The notes below the pieces were generated by a model. The model had not been told where the DNA came from and made no database searches. It saw only the letters and a list, made by a program, of their open reading frames with translations. From assembly GCF_000384395.1 (NCBI RefSeq), contig NZ_ARWE01000001.1, positions 1,604,894-1,668,893 of the forward strand: 64,000 nt of DNA, read 5' to 3'. Of the stretch, positions 53,915-62,509 are shown in pieces. Positions within the stretch are counted from its first letter, which is position 1; each line of letters begins with the position of its first letter. The translations under genes were made by a program, and so were the position numbers. The stretch is from Geopsychrobacter electrodiphilus DSM 16401. Its GTDB lineage: Bacteria > Desulfobacterota > Desulfuromonadia > Desulfuromonadales > Geopsychrobacteraceae.

Positions 53915-54688
53915 TTATTCCTCCCTCAGAAACCCGGTAAGAGGACTGGACGCTTGGGCTTTGACACGCTGAGGACCAAGACCCGCAAGATAGGCCAGAC
54001 GACCGGCCTCAACTCCCTTTTTGAAGGCCTCGCCCATAAGTGTCGGATTGGCGGTATCAGCGAGTGCAGTATTAACCAGAACAGCATCGGCACCCATCTC
54101 CATCGCCTCGGCGGCATGGGAGGGAGCCCCCAGTCCGGCATCGACCACAACCGGGATATTGGCCTGCTCGATGATGATTGCGATCAGGTCACGGGTTCTT
54201 AATCCCCGATTGGTCCCGATCGGCGCACCCAGTGGCATCAGAGTCACAGTCCCGGCTTCTTCAAGGCGGCGGGCTAGAACCGGATCGGCCGGCATGTAGG
54301 GGAGGACATTGAAGCCCTCTTTGATTAAAATAATTGCGGCTTTTAAGGTCTCGATCGGATCGGGCAACAGATAATAAGGGTCAGGGGTCACTTCCAGCTT
54401 TATCCAGGGCTCGCAGCCTGCGGCCCGGGCCAGGCGGGCCAGGCGCACGGCTTCTTCGGCATCGCGGGCACCACTCGTGTTTGGAAGGAGCAGGTAACGC
54501 TCGCGATCTATATGCTGCAGCATGTTGTCACCAGGGTTGTTAATGTCAACCCGGCGTAAGGCAACGGTGACAATTTCGCACCCCGAAGCGCCCATCGCAG
54601 ACTGCATGGCTGAATGCGAAGAAAACTTGCCGGTTCCCACCATGAGACGTGAGTTGAAGTGACGACCCGCAATAACAAGAGAATCCAT
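53915..54688 (-). CDS. thiG: Thiazole synthase ThiG
   Basis: This 257-residue TIM-barrel protein makes the thiazole phosphate from DXP, dehydroglycine and ThiS-thiocarboxylate. It begins [20 protein letters not shown] and contains [15 protein letters not shown] (the region of the Schiff-base Lys), [12 protein letters not shown] and [16 protein letters not shown] 54686-54688 has AAGGAC eight bases upstream; an in-frame ATG nine codons earlier is less likely. Confidence 0.94.
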   Translation of the reverse strand: MDSLVIAGRHFNSRLMVGTGKFSSHSAMQSAMGASGCEIVTVALRRVDINNPGDNMLQHIDRERYLLLPNTSGARDAEEAVRLARLARAAGCEPWIKLEVTPDPYYLLPDPIETLKAAIILIKEGFNVLPYMPADPVLARRLEEAGTVTLMPLGAPIGTNRGLRTRDLIAIIIEQANIPVVVDAGLGAPSHAAEAMEMGADAVLVNTALADTANPTLMGEAFKKGVEAGRLAYLAGLGPQRVKAQASSPLTGFLREE

Positions 54689-54713
54689 AGGTTCTGTCCT
54701 TTTTGTGTGCATG

Positions 54714-54914
54714 TCAGCCCCCACCAACAAACTGAATAATTTCAAGCTGATCCCCATCGCATAGTTCTTTGTCCAGATTTTCGGTTGCGGTAAGGATCTT
54801 CAAGTTAAGTTCAAGAACAACTCTATCGGGATAAAGTTTTAACTGCTCCAATAATTGACTAATGGTCAGCCTGTCTGCCAATTCATGAGAACTACCATTG
54901 ATCAAAAGTTTCAT
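54714..54914 (-). CDS. thiS: Sulfur carrier protein ThiS
   Basis: This 66-residue ubiquitin-like protein ends in FVGGG, the di-glycine tail that becomes a thiocarboxylate. It begins [15 protein letters not shown] 54914 overlaps the thiF stop (ATGA), so both are coupled. It feeds sulfur to ThiG after adenylation by ThiF. Confidence 0.93.
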   Translation of the reverse strand: MKLLINGSSHELADRLTISQLLEQLKLYPDRVVLELNLKILTATENLDKELCDGDQLEIIQFVGGG

Positions 54915-55726
54915 GAGGGTTCTTCTCCCAGCAAGAGACGTAGTACGGCATTGGCCTGATGACCTGCCGCAATACTCACACGGGGAGCCATCAGGCCTTG
55001 TCCCGGTTGAGCGGCCGTTTCCAGGTCGCCAATTACATAAAAGTTGTCACGAATGCGGTGGGTTTGGATGCTGTTTGATGAGGCAAACCCGGCCATCCCC
55101 GAGGCCGCGACCAGGGGACAGCTTGACGTCTGTTGCAGATGCGCAGCTGTCAGCATCGCTTTTTGATCTGGAGCATCGAAGGCTTCGACCATTACATCAA
55201 TGCTGGCGAAAATTTTTGTTAGGTTTTGTGGGTTGATGCGTTCGATAAAGGTTTCAACTTCGACATAGGGGTTGATTCGTAGGAGATTCTGTTTGAGTGC
55301 GGTGACTTTCGGAAGTCCAATCTGGTCAATAAAATATTGTTGTCGGTTAAGGTTGGATGGTTCAATCAGATCAAAATCAGCAATGATGAGTTTCCCGACT
55401 CCAACACGGGCAAGGGCGATTGCAATGTTGGACCCCAATCCTCCTGCGCCTGCAATGCCGACGCAGCTTTTTGCAATACGAGCATGGACTCCAGGAGTGT
55501 GCCGCGCCATCATCAGAGCTTCCAGATTCTCAGCGGAAGGGATTTCACCGCGTTTTATCATGACAACCTGGTCGCCGTTTCTGAGCTCATAGTCTCCAGT
55601 TGCCGGGAAACCGTTGACAATCATCAGATCCGCATTGGGTTTTAGCTCTGCGCGCAACTGTTGCAGGGTTGTTTGTGCCTGCAACTCAAGGGGATTTTCA
55701 TTTAAGTGGATTTTGACTAAAGACAT
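54911..55726 (-). CDS. thiF: ThiS adenylyltransferase ThiF with N-terminal ubiquitin-like domain
   Basis: This protein has 271 residues. The first ~65 residues form a ThiS-like fold (LNENPLELQAQTTLQQL, NGDQVVMIKRGEIP) with no di-glycine end. The E1-type domain follows with GIAGAGGLGSNIA for ATP, then DFDLIEPSNLNRQ and SGMAGF; the usual zinc-binding CxxC pairs are not obvious. It activates ThiS by adenylation. The start ATG 55726 has no clear Shine-Dalgarno, and an attenuator hairpin lies 26 bases upstream. It heads thiFSGHE. Confidence 0.9.
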   Translation of the reverse strand: MSLVKIHLNENPLELQAQTTLQQLRAELKPNADLMIVNGFPATGDYELRNGDQVVMIKRGEIPSAENLEALMMARHTPGVHARIAKSCVGIAGAGGLGSNIAIALARVGVGKLIIADFDLIEPSNLNRQQYFIDQIGLPKVTALKQNLLRINPYVEVETFIERINPQNLTKIFASIDVMVEAFDAPDQKAMLTAAHLQQTSSCPLVAASGMAGFASSNSIQTHRIRDNFYVIGDLETAAQPGQGLMAPRVSIAAGHQANAVLRLLLGEEPS

Positions 55727-55751
55727 TTTTGGTATTTTACAGTTCTAAAAT

Positions 55752-55780
55752 GAAAAAAGGCCGCATAAGCTGCGGCCTGC
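55752..55780 (-). terminator. Expression-platform terminator of the TPP riboswitch
   Basis: On the minus strand AGGCCGCA-GCTTA-TGCGGCCT is followed by a T-run. It lies between aptamer and thiF, so TPP binding would favour premature termination. Confidence 0.85.
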
Positions 55781-55802
55781 GAAATCCAAAAAAGATCGCT
55801 GA

Positions 55803-55897
55803 AGCATGCCGCTTCCCTACGCCGGTATGACCCGGATCAGGTACAAGGGGTCGCTTTACGTCATGTAAAGCTCTCAGTGTCAGGCACGCCCCCAGGG
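55803..55897 (-). promoter_or_regulatory. TPP riboswitch (THI element)
   Basis: On the minus strand the conserved elements occur in order: GGGGGCGTGCC, CTGAGA, ACCTGATCCGGGTCATACCGG and CGTAGGGAAGC. The variable P3 arm (GCTTTACATGACGTAAAGC) is a hairpin. It precedes the thiFSGHE operon by a terminator, so control is by transcription attenuation. Confidence 0.95.
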
Positions 55898-55916
55898 CTT
55901 TTATTTAATTCGGCTA

Positions 55917-55946
55917 AAGCTAGCAGGCGTAACGGGTTAAAGTCAA
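55917..55946 (-). promoter_or_regulatory. Promoter for the thi operon
   Basis: On the minus strand TTGACT and TAGCTT are separated by 18 bases. Transcription from it would start about 15 nt before the aptamer, as expected. The -10 box is weak. Confidence 0.5.
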
Positions 55947-56045
55947 TAATAAGGACGGTACCATCAATCCGCAGGCAGAGAATTGTTTTTGTCATGTAAT
56001 TGCTTTAGGATGTCGATTTTTTCAAGGGAAGGAAGGGCCAGTTAA

Positions 56046-56369
56046 ATGAAAGTTGCTGATCGTTTTCGGCAGATTGCCCTGTGTGCAAGTGCGCTGGTGC
56101 AAAAATTCAGTTGTCAGCCTGATGGAACGAGAATTGACCGCGCGGTTAATCTTTTGAGAAAAGGGTCTGAGGAGCTTGCGGAGTGGAGCGAACAGGCAGG
56201 GGAGATTCCGCAGATGAAACTTGAACACAAGCTGTCACCGGTTCTGTTGCAGGTTCATTCGACTTTTGATCGTGCTCGGGTGCTCTATGAAGAGGCTGAC
56301 AAGAGCGAAGAAGGTGCTTTAATTTGGGACGTTGAACAGCAGATCTACCGTTTATTGAACGATCTTTGA
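56046..56369 (+). CDS. Small conserved-looking helical protein
   Basis: This 107-residue protein is predicted to be soluble and mostly helical, with charged heptad-like stretches and no recognised domain. ATG 56046 has a strong Shine-Dalgarno (AAGGAAGGG). It is first in a rightward run ahead of the degenerate AAA gene, with a 114-base gap. Function unknown; context suggests an accessory of the downstream AAA protein. Confidence 0.7.
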   Translation: MKVADRFRQIALCASALVQKFSCQPDGTRIDRAVNLLRKGSEELAEWSEQAGEIPQMKLEHKLSPVLLQVHSTFDRARVLYEEADKSEEGALIWDVEQQIYRLLNDL

Positions 56370-56483
56370 TAAAATAATGGCATATTTGTTGCTCAAAGAT
56401 TTACAAGCTCATGGCGGTGTTTTTACCTGCTGTCCTGATGTCATCTGTTCCTGTGATCTCCCCCTTAACGTTGGATGAGGCAA

Positions 56484-57365
56484 ATGCATAAGAAGCTTGA
56501 AAATATTTTTTATGAAGTTCGAAAACCCGTTCTTGATTGGGATGATATCGGTGGTTTTGCCGAGGTCAAAGAGATCCTTAAAGAGATGGTATGCCTCCCC
56601 TTGTTAAAGCCTGAAATGATTGCGCAACATCAACTGGGTATTCCCGCCGGGGTTATGATGTGGGGGCCGCTTGGTGTTGGAATCACTATGTTGGCGGAAG
56701 CTTGTGCCAAGGAGGCTGGTGCCTCTTTTGTATATATCAGCGGGCAGGAAATGCTGGGGAAAGCCGAGGAACTTGTTGAGGCTTTTGATACCGCTATTCA
56801 CGAAGCCCCCTGTGTTTTGTTTATCTCCGATTGTGAATGGCTGGCTCCGCGTGAGAATTGCAATTATGAGTGGGGCCCGGGCAATTTGCGAGGGATCCCA
56901 CCAACCTTTGCAACCAAGGAGTTGAATCGACTCTTTGTCGAGCAGATCGACCGGATTAATCAGGTTGGTAACGTGATGCTGATCGGAAGTTGCTATCGCA
57001 TTGATACGGTTGATCAGGCTATTATCAAGGAGAAAAAACGCTTCAATCGTAAAGTCTTTGTTCATCCGCCGCGTGTCATAGATCGACGCGCCATGCTCGA
57101 TATTTACCTGAATCAGATGCCAAATCTGGCGGAAGACGTCGATCGTGACAAACTGGCTGAACTCTCTGAGGGATACGTTGGCTGGGATGCCGAAAGTCTG
57201 TGTAAGCGTGCTACAATCAATGCGATCAAGGAAGATTCTTCAGCTGTCACCATGGCCCACTTTTTAAAATCGTTGAAAGAGGTGAGGTACTGGTTAACTC
57301 CTGATATGACGAGAGTTTATCATGAGATCTACGAGAACGATTGTCCTCATCATTATGCGTTTTAA
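56484..57365 (+). CDS. Degenerate AAA+ protein (CDC48/FtsH-like) lacking the Walker A lysine
   Basis: This protein has 293 residues and a classical AAA layout: the pre-Walker WDDIGGFAEVKEILKEMV (as in WDDIGG of CDC48), then P-loop GPLGVGIT where GPPGTGKT is expected, so the catalytic Lys is Ile. Walker B is LFISDCEW instead of LFIDEID, and sensor 1 is GSCYRID instead of ATNRPD. The Arg-finger region KRFNRKV and the lid (AELSEGYVGWDAESLCKRA) look conserved. It probably does not hydrolyse ATP and may bind or scaffold. ATG 56484 is preferred (GAGG); 56475 is an alternative. The FmdE-like gene follows after 15 bases. Confidence 0.8.
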   Translation: MHKKLENIFYEVRKPVLDWDDIGGFAEVKEILKEMVCLPLLKPEMIAQHQLGIPAGVMMWGPLGVGITMLAEACAKEAGASFVYISGQEMLGKAEELVEAFDTAIHEAPCVLFISDCEWLAPRENCNYEWGPGNLRGIPPTFATKELNRLFVEQIDRINQVGNVMLIGSCYRIDTVDQAIIKEKKRFNRKVFVHPPRVIDRRAMLDIYLNQMPNLAEDVDRDKLAELSEGYVGWDAESLCKRATINAIKEDSSAVTMAHFLKSLKEVRYWLTPDMTRVYHEIYENDCPHHYAF

Positions 57366-57380
57366 CTTCCGGGTTGTGCG

Positions 57381-57788
57381 TTGATTTTGGCCGAACTCCC
57401 ACCGCAAAGTCTGTTTGTCTCTCTGGCTGCGAAGCACGGGCATTACTGCCCGATGAGCACTCTGGGCGTGCGGCTTGGCTGGGCTGCACGAAGGTGTATT
57501 GCAGGCAACCTGCAGTCGGCTTCCTATGATGCGAAGACCTGTGCGGCCGACGGCATTCGACTGGCCTTGGGGACCGAGTTATTGGAGGTGCTTGACCTGA
57601 ATCAACACCGACTTTATTGTTCTGACTCAAGCAACACTCATTGGCAAATAGAACTGAAGTCAACCGCGTTGGCTCTTGCCGCCTCATATCGAACGCTGGT
57701 TACTGAGCCCGAGCGTGAGTGCCTCCTGGCTCAACTGCGTTCGGCCGATGAAGATTTTCTGCTCAAGATCACTTCAGGTGAGGGCTGA
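57381..57788 (+). CDS. FmdE-like protein
   Basis: This 135-residue protein begins with LFVSLAAKHGHYCPMSTLG, a variant of the FmdE motif HGHxCPG, in which His and Cys bind a metal in related proteins. A Cys-rich zinc tail is not seen. The start is TTG 57381, since an in-frame stop lies just upstream. It sits 3 bases before the permease gene and after the degenerate AAA. FmdE-domain proteins often accompany metal or molybdenum-linked pathways; the role here is unknown. Confidence 0.65.
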   Translation: MILAELPPQSLFVSLAAKHGHYCPMSTLGVRLGWAARRCIAGNLQSASYDAKTCAADGIRLALGTELLEVLDLNQHRLYCSDSSNTHWQIELKSTALALAASYRTLVTEPERECLLAQLRSADEDFLLKITSGEG

Positions 57789-57791
57789 CCC

Positions 57792-58748
57792 TTGAATGCT
57801 CCCTGGTGGCAGCAGTTCATTGATGTCGTGTGGCTTGAAACCACTAAAATGTGGTGGATATTTCTGCTCTCGGCATCGCTGGTCGGATTAATTAAAGGTT
57901 ATAAACTTGATCTGAAAATCCGCGATTCCGTTGTGCGGGCTGGCAGTTATGCCATCCCGCTGGCGGTTTTGATCGGGATGGTCTCCCCATTATGTGCCTG
58001 CGGTATTTTACCCGTGTTCATCACCTTAGCTATGGTCGGAACCCCTCTGGCGCCACTAATGGCGCTATTGGTAACCTCTCCAATCATGGGGCCCGATGCT
58101 CTGCTTTTAACCTGGAGCGGACTCGGGGCCGAATGGGCCATCTATAAAATTATCGGGGCTGCTGTGCTTGGGCTGGTCTCCGGGTTCGTAATCCTGGCGT
58201 GTGAACGACGAGGCTGGTTGAGCAGTGAGATGATTTTGCTGAAACCCGTTTTTCGAGATGATGGTTCTTTGGCTCCCGCGGCTGAAATCGGGGCTAATAT
58301 TGGCGTTCACGTTAAGCGCATGCCGGTTGTGCCTCGTGAGAGTCAACTCCGTTTTATTTTTGATCGCAGTCTGGATGCCGCCCTCTTTATCGGCCGCTAT
58401 CTGCTGCTGGCGATTGTCATCGAAGCATTTATTGTCACGCTTGTACCTGTTTCCTGGGTCAAGGTTCTGGTGGGAGGGAAAAGTTTCTGGTCACTGCTCA
58501 TGGCCGCTCTGATCGGGCTTCCTTTGCCGACTAACCAGATCCCGATTATTCCGATTCTATCGGGCCTTCTTGCCATGGGTATTGATAAGGGCGCCGCGTA
58601 TACCTTGCTTCTGGCTGGACCCGTAACCAGTTTGCCCGCGATGATTGCGCTTGGGGCGATGTTTGAGCGACGCTTGTTGCTGGTTTTTATCGCCCTGGGG
58701 TTGGGACTTTCCGTATTGATGGGGTTAATTCTGCAACTGACGCTTTAG
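57792..58748 (+). CDS. ArsP/YraQ-type permease
   Basis: This 318-residue inner-membrane protein has about eight transmembrane helices in two repeats. The conserved Cys motif GMVSPLCACGILPV (CxCG) and the second-half motif LPLPTNQIPIIPILSG are typical of the PF03773 permeases (ArsP, YraQ), which export or move small compounds such as organoarsenicals. Start is TTG 57792 after GTGAGGG, coupled to the FmdE-like gene. The substrate here is unknown; the neighbours do not suggest arsenic. Confidence 0.82.
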   Translation: MNAPWWQQFIDVVWLETTKMWWIFLLSASLVGLIKGYKLDLKIRDSVVRAGSYAIPLAVLIGMVSPLCACGILPVFITLAMVGTPLAPLMALLVTSPIMGPDALLLTWSGLGAEWAIYKIIGAAVLGLVSGFVILACERRGWLSSEMILLKPVFRDDGSLAPAAEIGANIGVHVKRMPVVPRESQLRFIFDRSLDAALFIGRYLLLAIVIEAFIVTLVPVSWVKVLVGGKSFWSLLMAALIGLPLPTNQIPIIPILSGLLAMGIDKGAAYTLLLAGPVTSLPAMIALGAMFERRLLLVFIALGLGLSVLMGLILQLTL

Positions 58749-59048
58749 CTTGATTTTGTGAATAACTCTGGTCTATTAACTGTGGGCCTCGACAGCTTTT
58801 TGTCTTAGCTTTAAGGGCTTGATTTTTGCACACTTCAGACTCGAATTCAGTAATACCTTGATTCTCAGCCAATGCTTCCGTCAGTTGACGAATCGATACC
58901 GTCACTTGGCTATTTATCGTGATACGTTTTTCAAAATTAATAGATCTTTTTTGTTTGTTGCCGTTTATGTCTATGAACCAGTTATTTGGTATTTCTGTTG
59001 TCGATTATCCGTTCTATCGATCATCGATATAAAAAAGGAGAGGTTGCG
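58749..59048. other. Intergenic region before the VCBS gene
   Basis: This 300-bp gap has no accepted gene. A 72-codon minus-strand frame (58687-58905) overlaps the permease end and has no good start signal. The AT-rich right half should hold the promoter of the VCBS gene. Confidence 0.5.
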
Positions 59049-60530
59049 ATGATGAGATGGCCCGTACGTATTTTTATTTTGTTTGCCGCTGTTGTTCTGC
59101 TGGCAGGTCCAGTTTGTGCCCAGGAATTTTCAGACATTTCCAAAATGGCCGGGGTTGCTGATGATGGTCTCGGTAAAGGCGTCGCTTTTGCCGACATTGA
59201 TAATGACGGCTATATTGACATCTATGTGTCTAACAAGGGCGGGGCGAATAAACTCTATCGCAATCTTGGTAATGGCACCTTTGAAGACATAACTGCGACT
59301 GCCGGTGCGGGTATTGATGACCCTGGATTTACCATGGGGAGTGTCTTTGGCGATTATGATAATGACGGTCTTGTTGATCTTTACCTGGCAACAGGCGGCC
59401 GGTATGAAATTGAAGCCAATCGTCTGTTCCACAACCTTGGTAATGGCAAGTTTGAGGAGGTCACTGACAAGGCTGGTGTCGGCCTGAAGGCATTCACCTA
59501 TTCGGCCAGCTTTGTTGACTATGATAATGATGGGCGTCTGGATCTATATTGTGCCAACTACGGTCCTGGTGCAAAAAATATTCTTTATCATAATAACGGG
59601 GACGGTACTTTTACCGATGTCACGGATCTTGCCGGGGTAGGTGATCTTTCCTGGAGCTGGATGGGAGTCTGGGCTGATGTCAACGGCGACAATTTTCAGG
59701 ACCTCTATGTCGTCAATGGCCGCTATCCTGCGGGTGAGCCGAATCGTCTCTATTTGAATAACGGGGACGGAACCTTTAAAGATGTCACTCGTGAAGCGGG
59801 TGTCGGGGATCCGAACTGGGGCCTTGGTGCAGCTTTTGCTGATGTTGATAACGATGGCGATCTCGACCTCTTTGTCTCTAACTATGTCGGTAAAAATGGA
59901 CTTTATCTGAATAATGGCCACGGCATCTTTACTGAGGCTTCTGATCGTGTCAAAAAAGATCATGAGGGCTGGGGCAAAGGACCGACCTTTGGTGATATTG
60001 ATAACGACGGCGACGTTGACCTTTATGAGGGTGATTGCAAGCTTGCCAATCAGCTATATCTGAACGATGGCAAAGGAAATTTTTCCGATGTTGCCGGAGA
60101 CCAGCCTCAGCTTCAATGCGCGACCGTTCGGACGAAGGGGACCGCCTTTGCTGATATTGATAACGATGGAGATCTTGATCTCTACGTCGTCAACTGGGGT
60201 GCTCCTAACAAGCTCTATCTGAATGATCAAAATGACAGGAATTGGCTTGAGGTCAAGGCAGTTGGGACTGTCTCGAACCACGACGCCGTGGGGACCAAAA
60301 TTAAGATCATGAAAGATGGCAAGCTGATTGCTGTGCGTGATGTGGCAACGGCTACCGGTTTCTGTGCTCAGAATCCGCTGGTCGTTCACTTTGGACTTGA
60401 TGCCGCTGCAACCTATGATGTCGTCGCCGTATTCCCAAGTGGAATAGAAGCAAGTGTTAAGGGCGTTCATCCGGGTCAATTGCTTAAAATTGTTGAGCCG
60501 GCTGTAACCCATGCGGTTGCAAAAAAATAG
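59049..60530 (+). CDS. Exported VCBS/FG-GAP repeat protein with ASPIC/UnbV domain
   Basis: This 493-residue protein has a signal peptide (cut near VCAQE, ~24). About seven FG-GAP/VCBS repeats with Ca-binding DxDxDG loops follow (FADIDNDGYIDIYV, FGDYDNDGLVDLYL, FADVDNDGDLDLFV and others), predicted to form a seven-bladed integrin-like propeller, and a C-terminal ASPIC/UnbV domain follows (NWLEVKAVGTVSNHDAVGTKI). The start is ATG 59049 with AAAAGGAGAGG. Likely secreted or surface bound; the ligand is unknown. A terminator follows. Confidence 0.87.
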   Translation: MMRWPVRIFILFAAVVLLAGPVCAQEFSDISKMAGVADDGLGKGVAFADIDNDGYIDIYVSNKGGANKLYRNLGNGTFEDITATAGAGIDDPGFTMGSVFGDYDNDGLVDLYLATGGRYEIEANRLFHNLGNGKFEEVTDKAGVGLKAFTYSASFVDYDNDGRLDLYCANYGPGAKNILYHNNGDGTFTDVTDLAGVGDLSWSWMGVWADVNGDNFQDLYVVNGRYPAGEPNRLYLNNGDGTFKDVTREAGVGDPNWGLGAAFADVDNDGDLDLFVSNYVGKNGLYLNNGHGIFTEASDRVKKDHEGWGKGPTFGDIDNDGDVDLYEGDCKLANQLYLNDGKGNFSDVAGDQPQLQCATVRTKGTAFADIDNDGDLDLYVVNWGAPNKLYLNDQNDRNWLEVKAVGTVSNHDAVGTKIKIMKDGKLIAVRDVATATGFCAQNPLVVHFGLDAAATYDVVAVFPSGIEASVKGVHPGQLLKIVEPAVTHAVAKK

Positions 60531-60558
60531 ACTACCCCTTCTGGTTGTTGTTGTTTAA

Positions 60559-60590
60559 AGAGGGCCGCATATTGCGGCTCTCTTTTTTTC
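60559..60590 (+). terminator. Terminator after the VCBS gene
   Basis: The arms AGAGGGCCGCA and TGCGGCTCTCT pair over 11 bp around loop TAT, followed by seven T. Confidence 0.92.
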
Positions 60591-60667
60591 TGGATACTCA
60601 TTGAGTTGGAACATTTCCTGCTGAATTGTGACTTATCTTCTATTCTCCCTGTTGAACAGGAAAACCC

Positions 60668-62509
60668 ATGTTTATTCTTATGCCGCTGCTGTTACTGCTC
60701 GCCGGATGTGCTATGCCTCATACCCCGAGCGAGAAGTTACTCTTGCAGGGCAAAGTTTTATTGAAAACGGAAACATTGTGGCAGGGTGAAATCCTTGTCG
60801 ACGGTGAGGTGACGGTCGCGCATGGGGTAACTCTAACGATTGCACCGGGAACCAATGTCCGGTTTGTACGTCGTGATAAGGATCGTGATGGACTTGGCGA
60901 TGCGACGATCATTGTCAAGGGAAGCCTTGTCGCTACTGGAACTGAGCAGCTTCCCATCCGTTTTCTGTCGGCCGAATCAAATCCGCAGCCAGCGGACTGG
61001 CTGGAAATTCGAAGTGATTTCGCCAAGCAACTGTTATTTGATTGGTGTGAATTCCGCGACAGTGCCTATACCCTCCACGCGCATTTCTCACGTGGTCACA
61101 TACGGAACAGCTACATTCATCATAATATTGATGGCTGTCGGCTGGGTCGCTCTCGTTTCCTGGTTCAGCATAATCTGGTTGAGTACAATCGTGGCAAGGG
61201 GATTAATTTTAGAGATTCAGAAGTAACTTTGGTTGATAACATTATCCGTAATAACGGGGCCGGGATTTTCCTGTTCGAAAAGCCGGGCAAATCAGTCATT
61301 TCCCGAAACAACATTTATCATAACGGCCTCAATTTGCAGCTTGGGGATTTCTTTGCGGAAAACATCTCGGTTTCTGACAACTGGTGGGGTAGTTCCGATC
61401 CACAAATGATTGAAAACGTCATTTACGATCACATTGACGATCCCGAGCTTGGACGCGTAACGATCAGGCCCCGATCCACTTGGCTCTTTGGTGCCGGGGT
61501 CCAACATAGTGCTCAGCTGCAATTTATCTGGAAAGTCCCGACCGATGGCTTTGTTGATAGTTCACCGGTTAGCGTGGATGGCAAAATTTATTTTGCCTCA
61601 TGGGACGGTGGGCTCCGGGCTGTAGATGCTTCAGGTTCAGTTTTATGGAGCGCCGAATCTGGAGATGTTATTGATGGTGGTCTGCTGGTTGATGATGACC
61701 AGCTATATTTTCAAAACTGGAGTCGGAAACTATTTCAGGTCCATTTAACCGATGGGTTGATCCGTCAAGTTTATGAATATCCCGGAAGTCCCGCCGATGA
61801 TCATCGGCAGGCGGGGCTGGGAATGACTGATAAATTAATTTTGCTGCCGGCCTGGAATGGAATGCTGTTCGCTTTCGATCGTCAGACCTTGATCAAAAAA
61901 TGGCAGTATGATGCCGGCATGCCCTTAAGGGCGGCTCCTTTGGTTCATTCTGGCATGATCTTTCAAGGGAGTGGAAACAATGTCCTGCATGTTTTGAATT
62001 CCGACGGGTCCTTACTGTGGAAAAGGTCATTTACCTCCCCCTTACTTACAACCACGTCTCTTGAATTGGACAATCTATTTATATTGGAAAAGTCAGGGGT
62101 TTTGACCGCCCTTGGACCTCGTGGTGATCTTCTCTGGCGTCTGACTCTTGGCGAAACCTGCTTTTACTCGGCCCCGCTTATTTCTGGGCACGCCGTGTAT
62201 GTTGTTACTGCGGTGGGTACGCTATGGAAAATAGATACAGCCTCTGGCGAGGTGATATGGAAACGCTCTTTAGGTGCACCGGTTTATGCTTCTCCTGTTT
62301 TGAGTACCGCCGGACTACTCGTTGGGGATAATTCCGGAAACTTGCATTTAATCGAGTCCGATAGCGGGCGAATTCTGGCAACATTTCAGACGGGCGGCCC
62401 GATTCAATCGCGCGTCCTGGTGGCAGGGAACCGTCTCTATTTCGGTAGTCGTGACCAGAATCTGTATGCCATAAGGTTGATCAAGGGAGGGGATAGCGCT
62501 AGTGACTAA
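60668..62509 (+). CDS. Lipoprotein with beta-helix and PQQ-like beta-propeller
   Basis: This protein has 613 residues. A lipoprotein signal ends in LLLLLAGC (Cys14); it has no basic residue before the hydrophobic stretch, which is unusual. Residues ~30-280 form a right-handed parallel beta-helix of the NosD/pectate-lyase type (RNSYIHHNIDG, NIIRNNGAGIFL, WWGSSDP). Residues ~290-605 are a PQQ-like propeller (VDGKIYFASWDGGLRAVDASGSV, AVDASGSVLWSA and later blades). Start is ATG 60668. The 8-base overlap with the next gene makes a tight pair. The function is not known; such proteins usually bind surface carbohydrate or protein. Confidence 0.83.
   Translation: MFILMPLLLLLAGCAMPHTPSEKLLLQGKVLLKTETLWQGEILVDGEVTVAHGVTLTIAPGTNVRFVRRDKDRDGLGDATIIVKGSLVATGTEQLPIRFLSAESNPQPADWLEIRSDFAKQLLFDWCEFRDSAYTLHAHFSRGHIRNSYIHHNIDGCRLGRSRFLVQHNLVEYNRGKGINFRDSEVTLVDNIIRNNGAGIFLFEKPGKSVISRNNIYHNGLNLQLGDFFAENISVSDNWWGSSDPQMIENVIYDHIDDPELGRVTIRPRSTWLFGAGVQHSAQLQFIWKVPTDGFVDSSPVSVDGKIYFASWDGGLRAVDASGSVLWSAESGDVIDGGLLVDDDQLYFQNWSRKLFQVHLTDGLIRQVYEYPGSPADDHRQAGLGMTDKLILLPAWNGMLFAFDRQTLIKKWQYDAGMPLRAAPLVHSGMIFQGSGNNVLHVLNSDGSLLWKRSFTSPLLTTTSLELDNLFILEKSGVLTALGPRGDLLWRLTLGETCFYSAPLISGHAVYVVTAVGTLWKIDTASGEVIWKRSLGAPVYASPVLSTAGLLVGDNSGNLHLIESDSGRILATFQTGGPIQSRVLVAGNRLYFGSRDQNLYAIRLIKGGDSASD

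Noticed and set aside
58687..58905. 72-codon minus-strand frame after the permease
   Set aside because: It overlaps the permease end antisense and has no start signal; the residue pattern is not supported by anything else.
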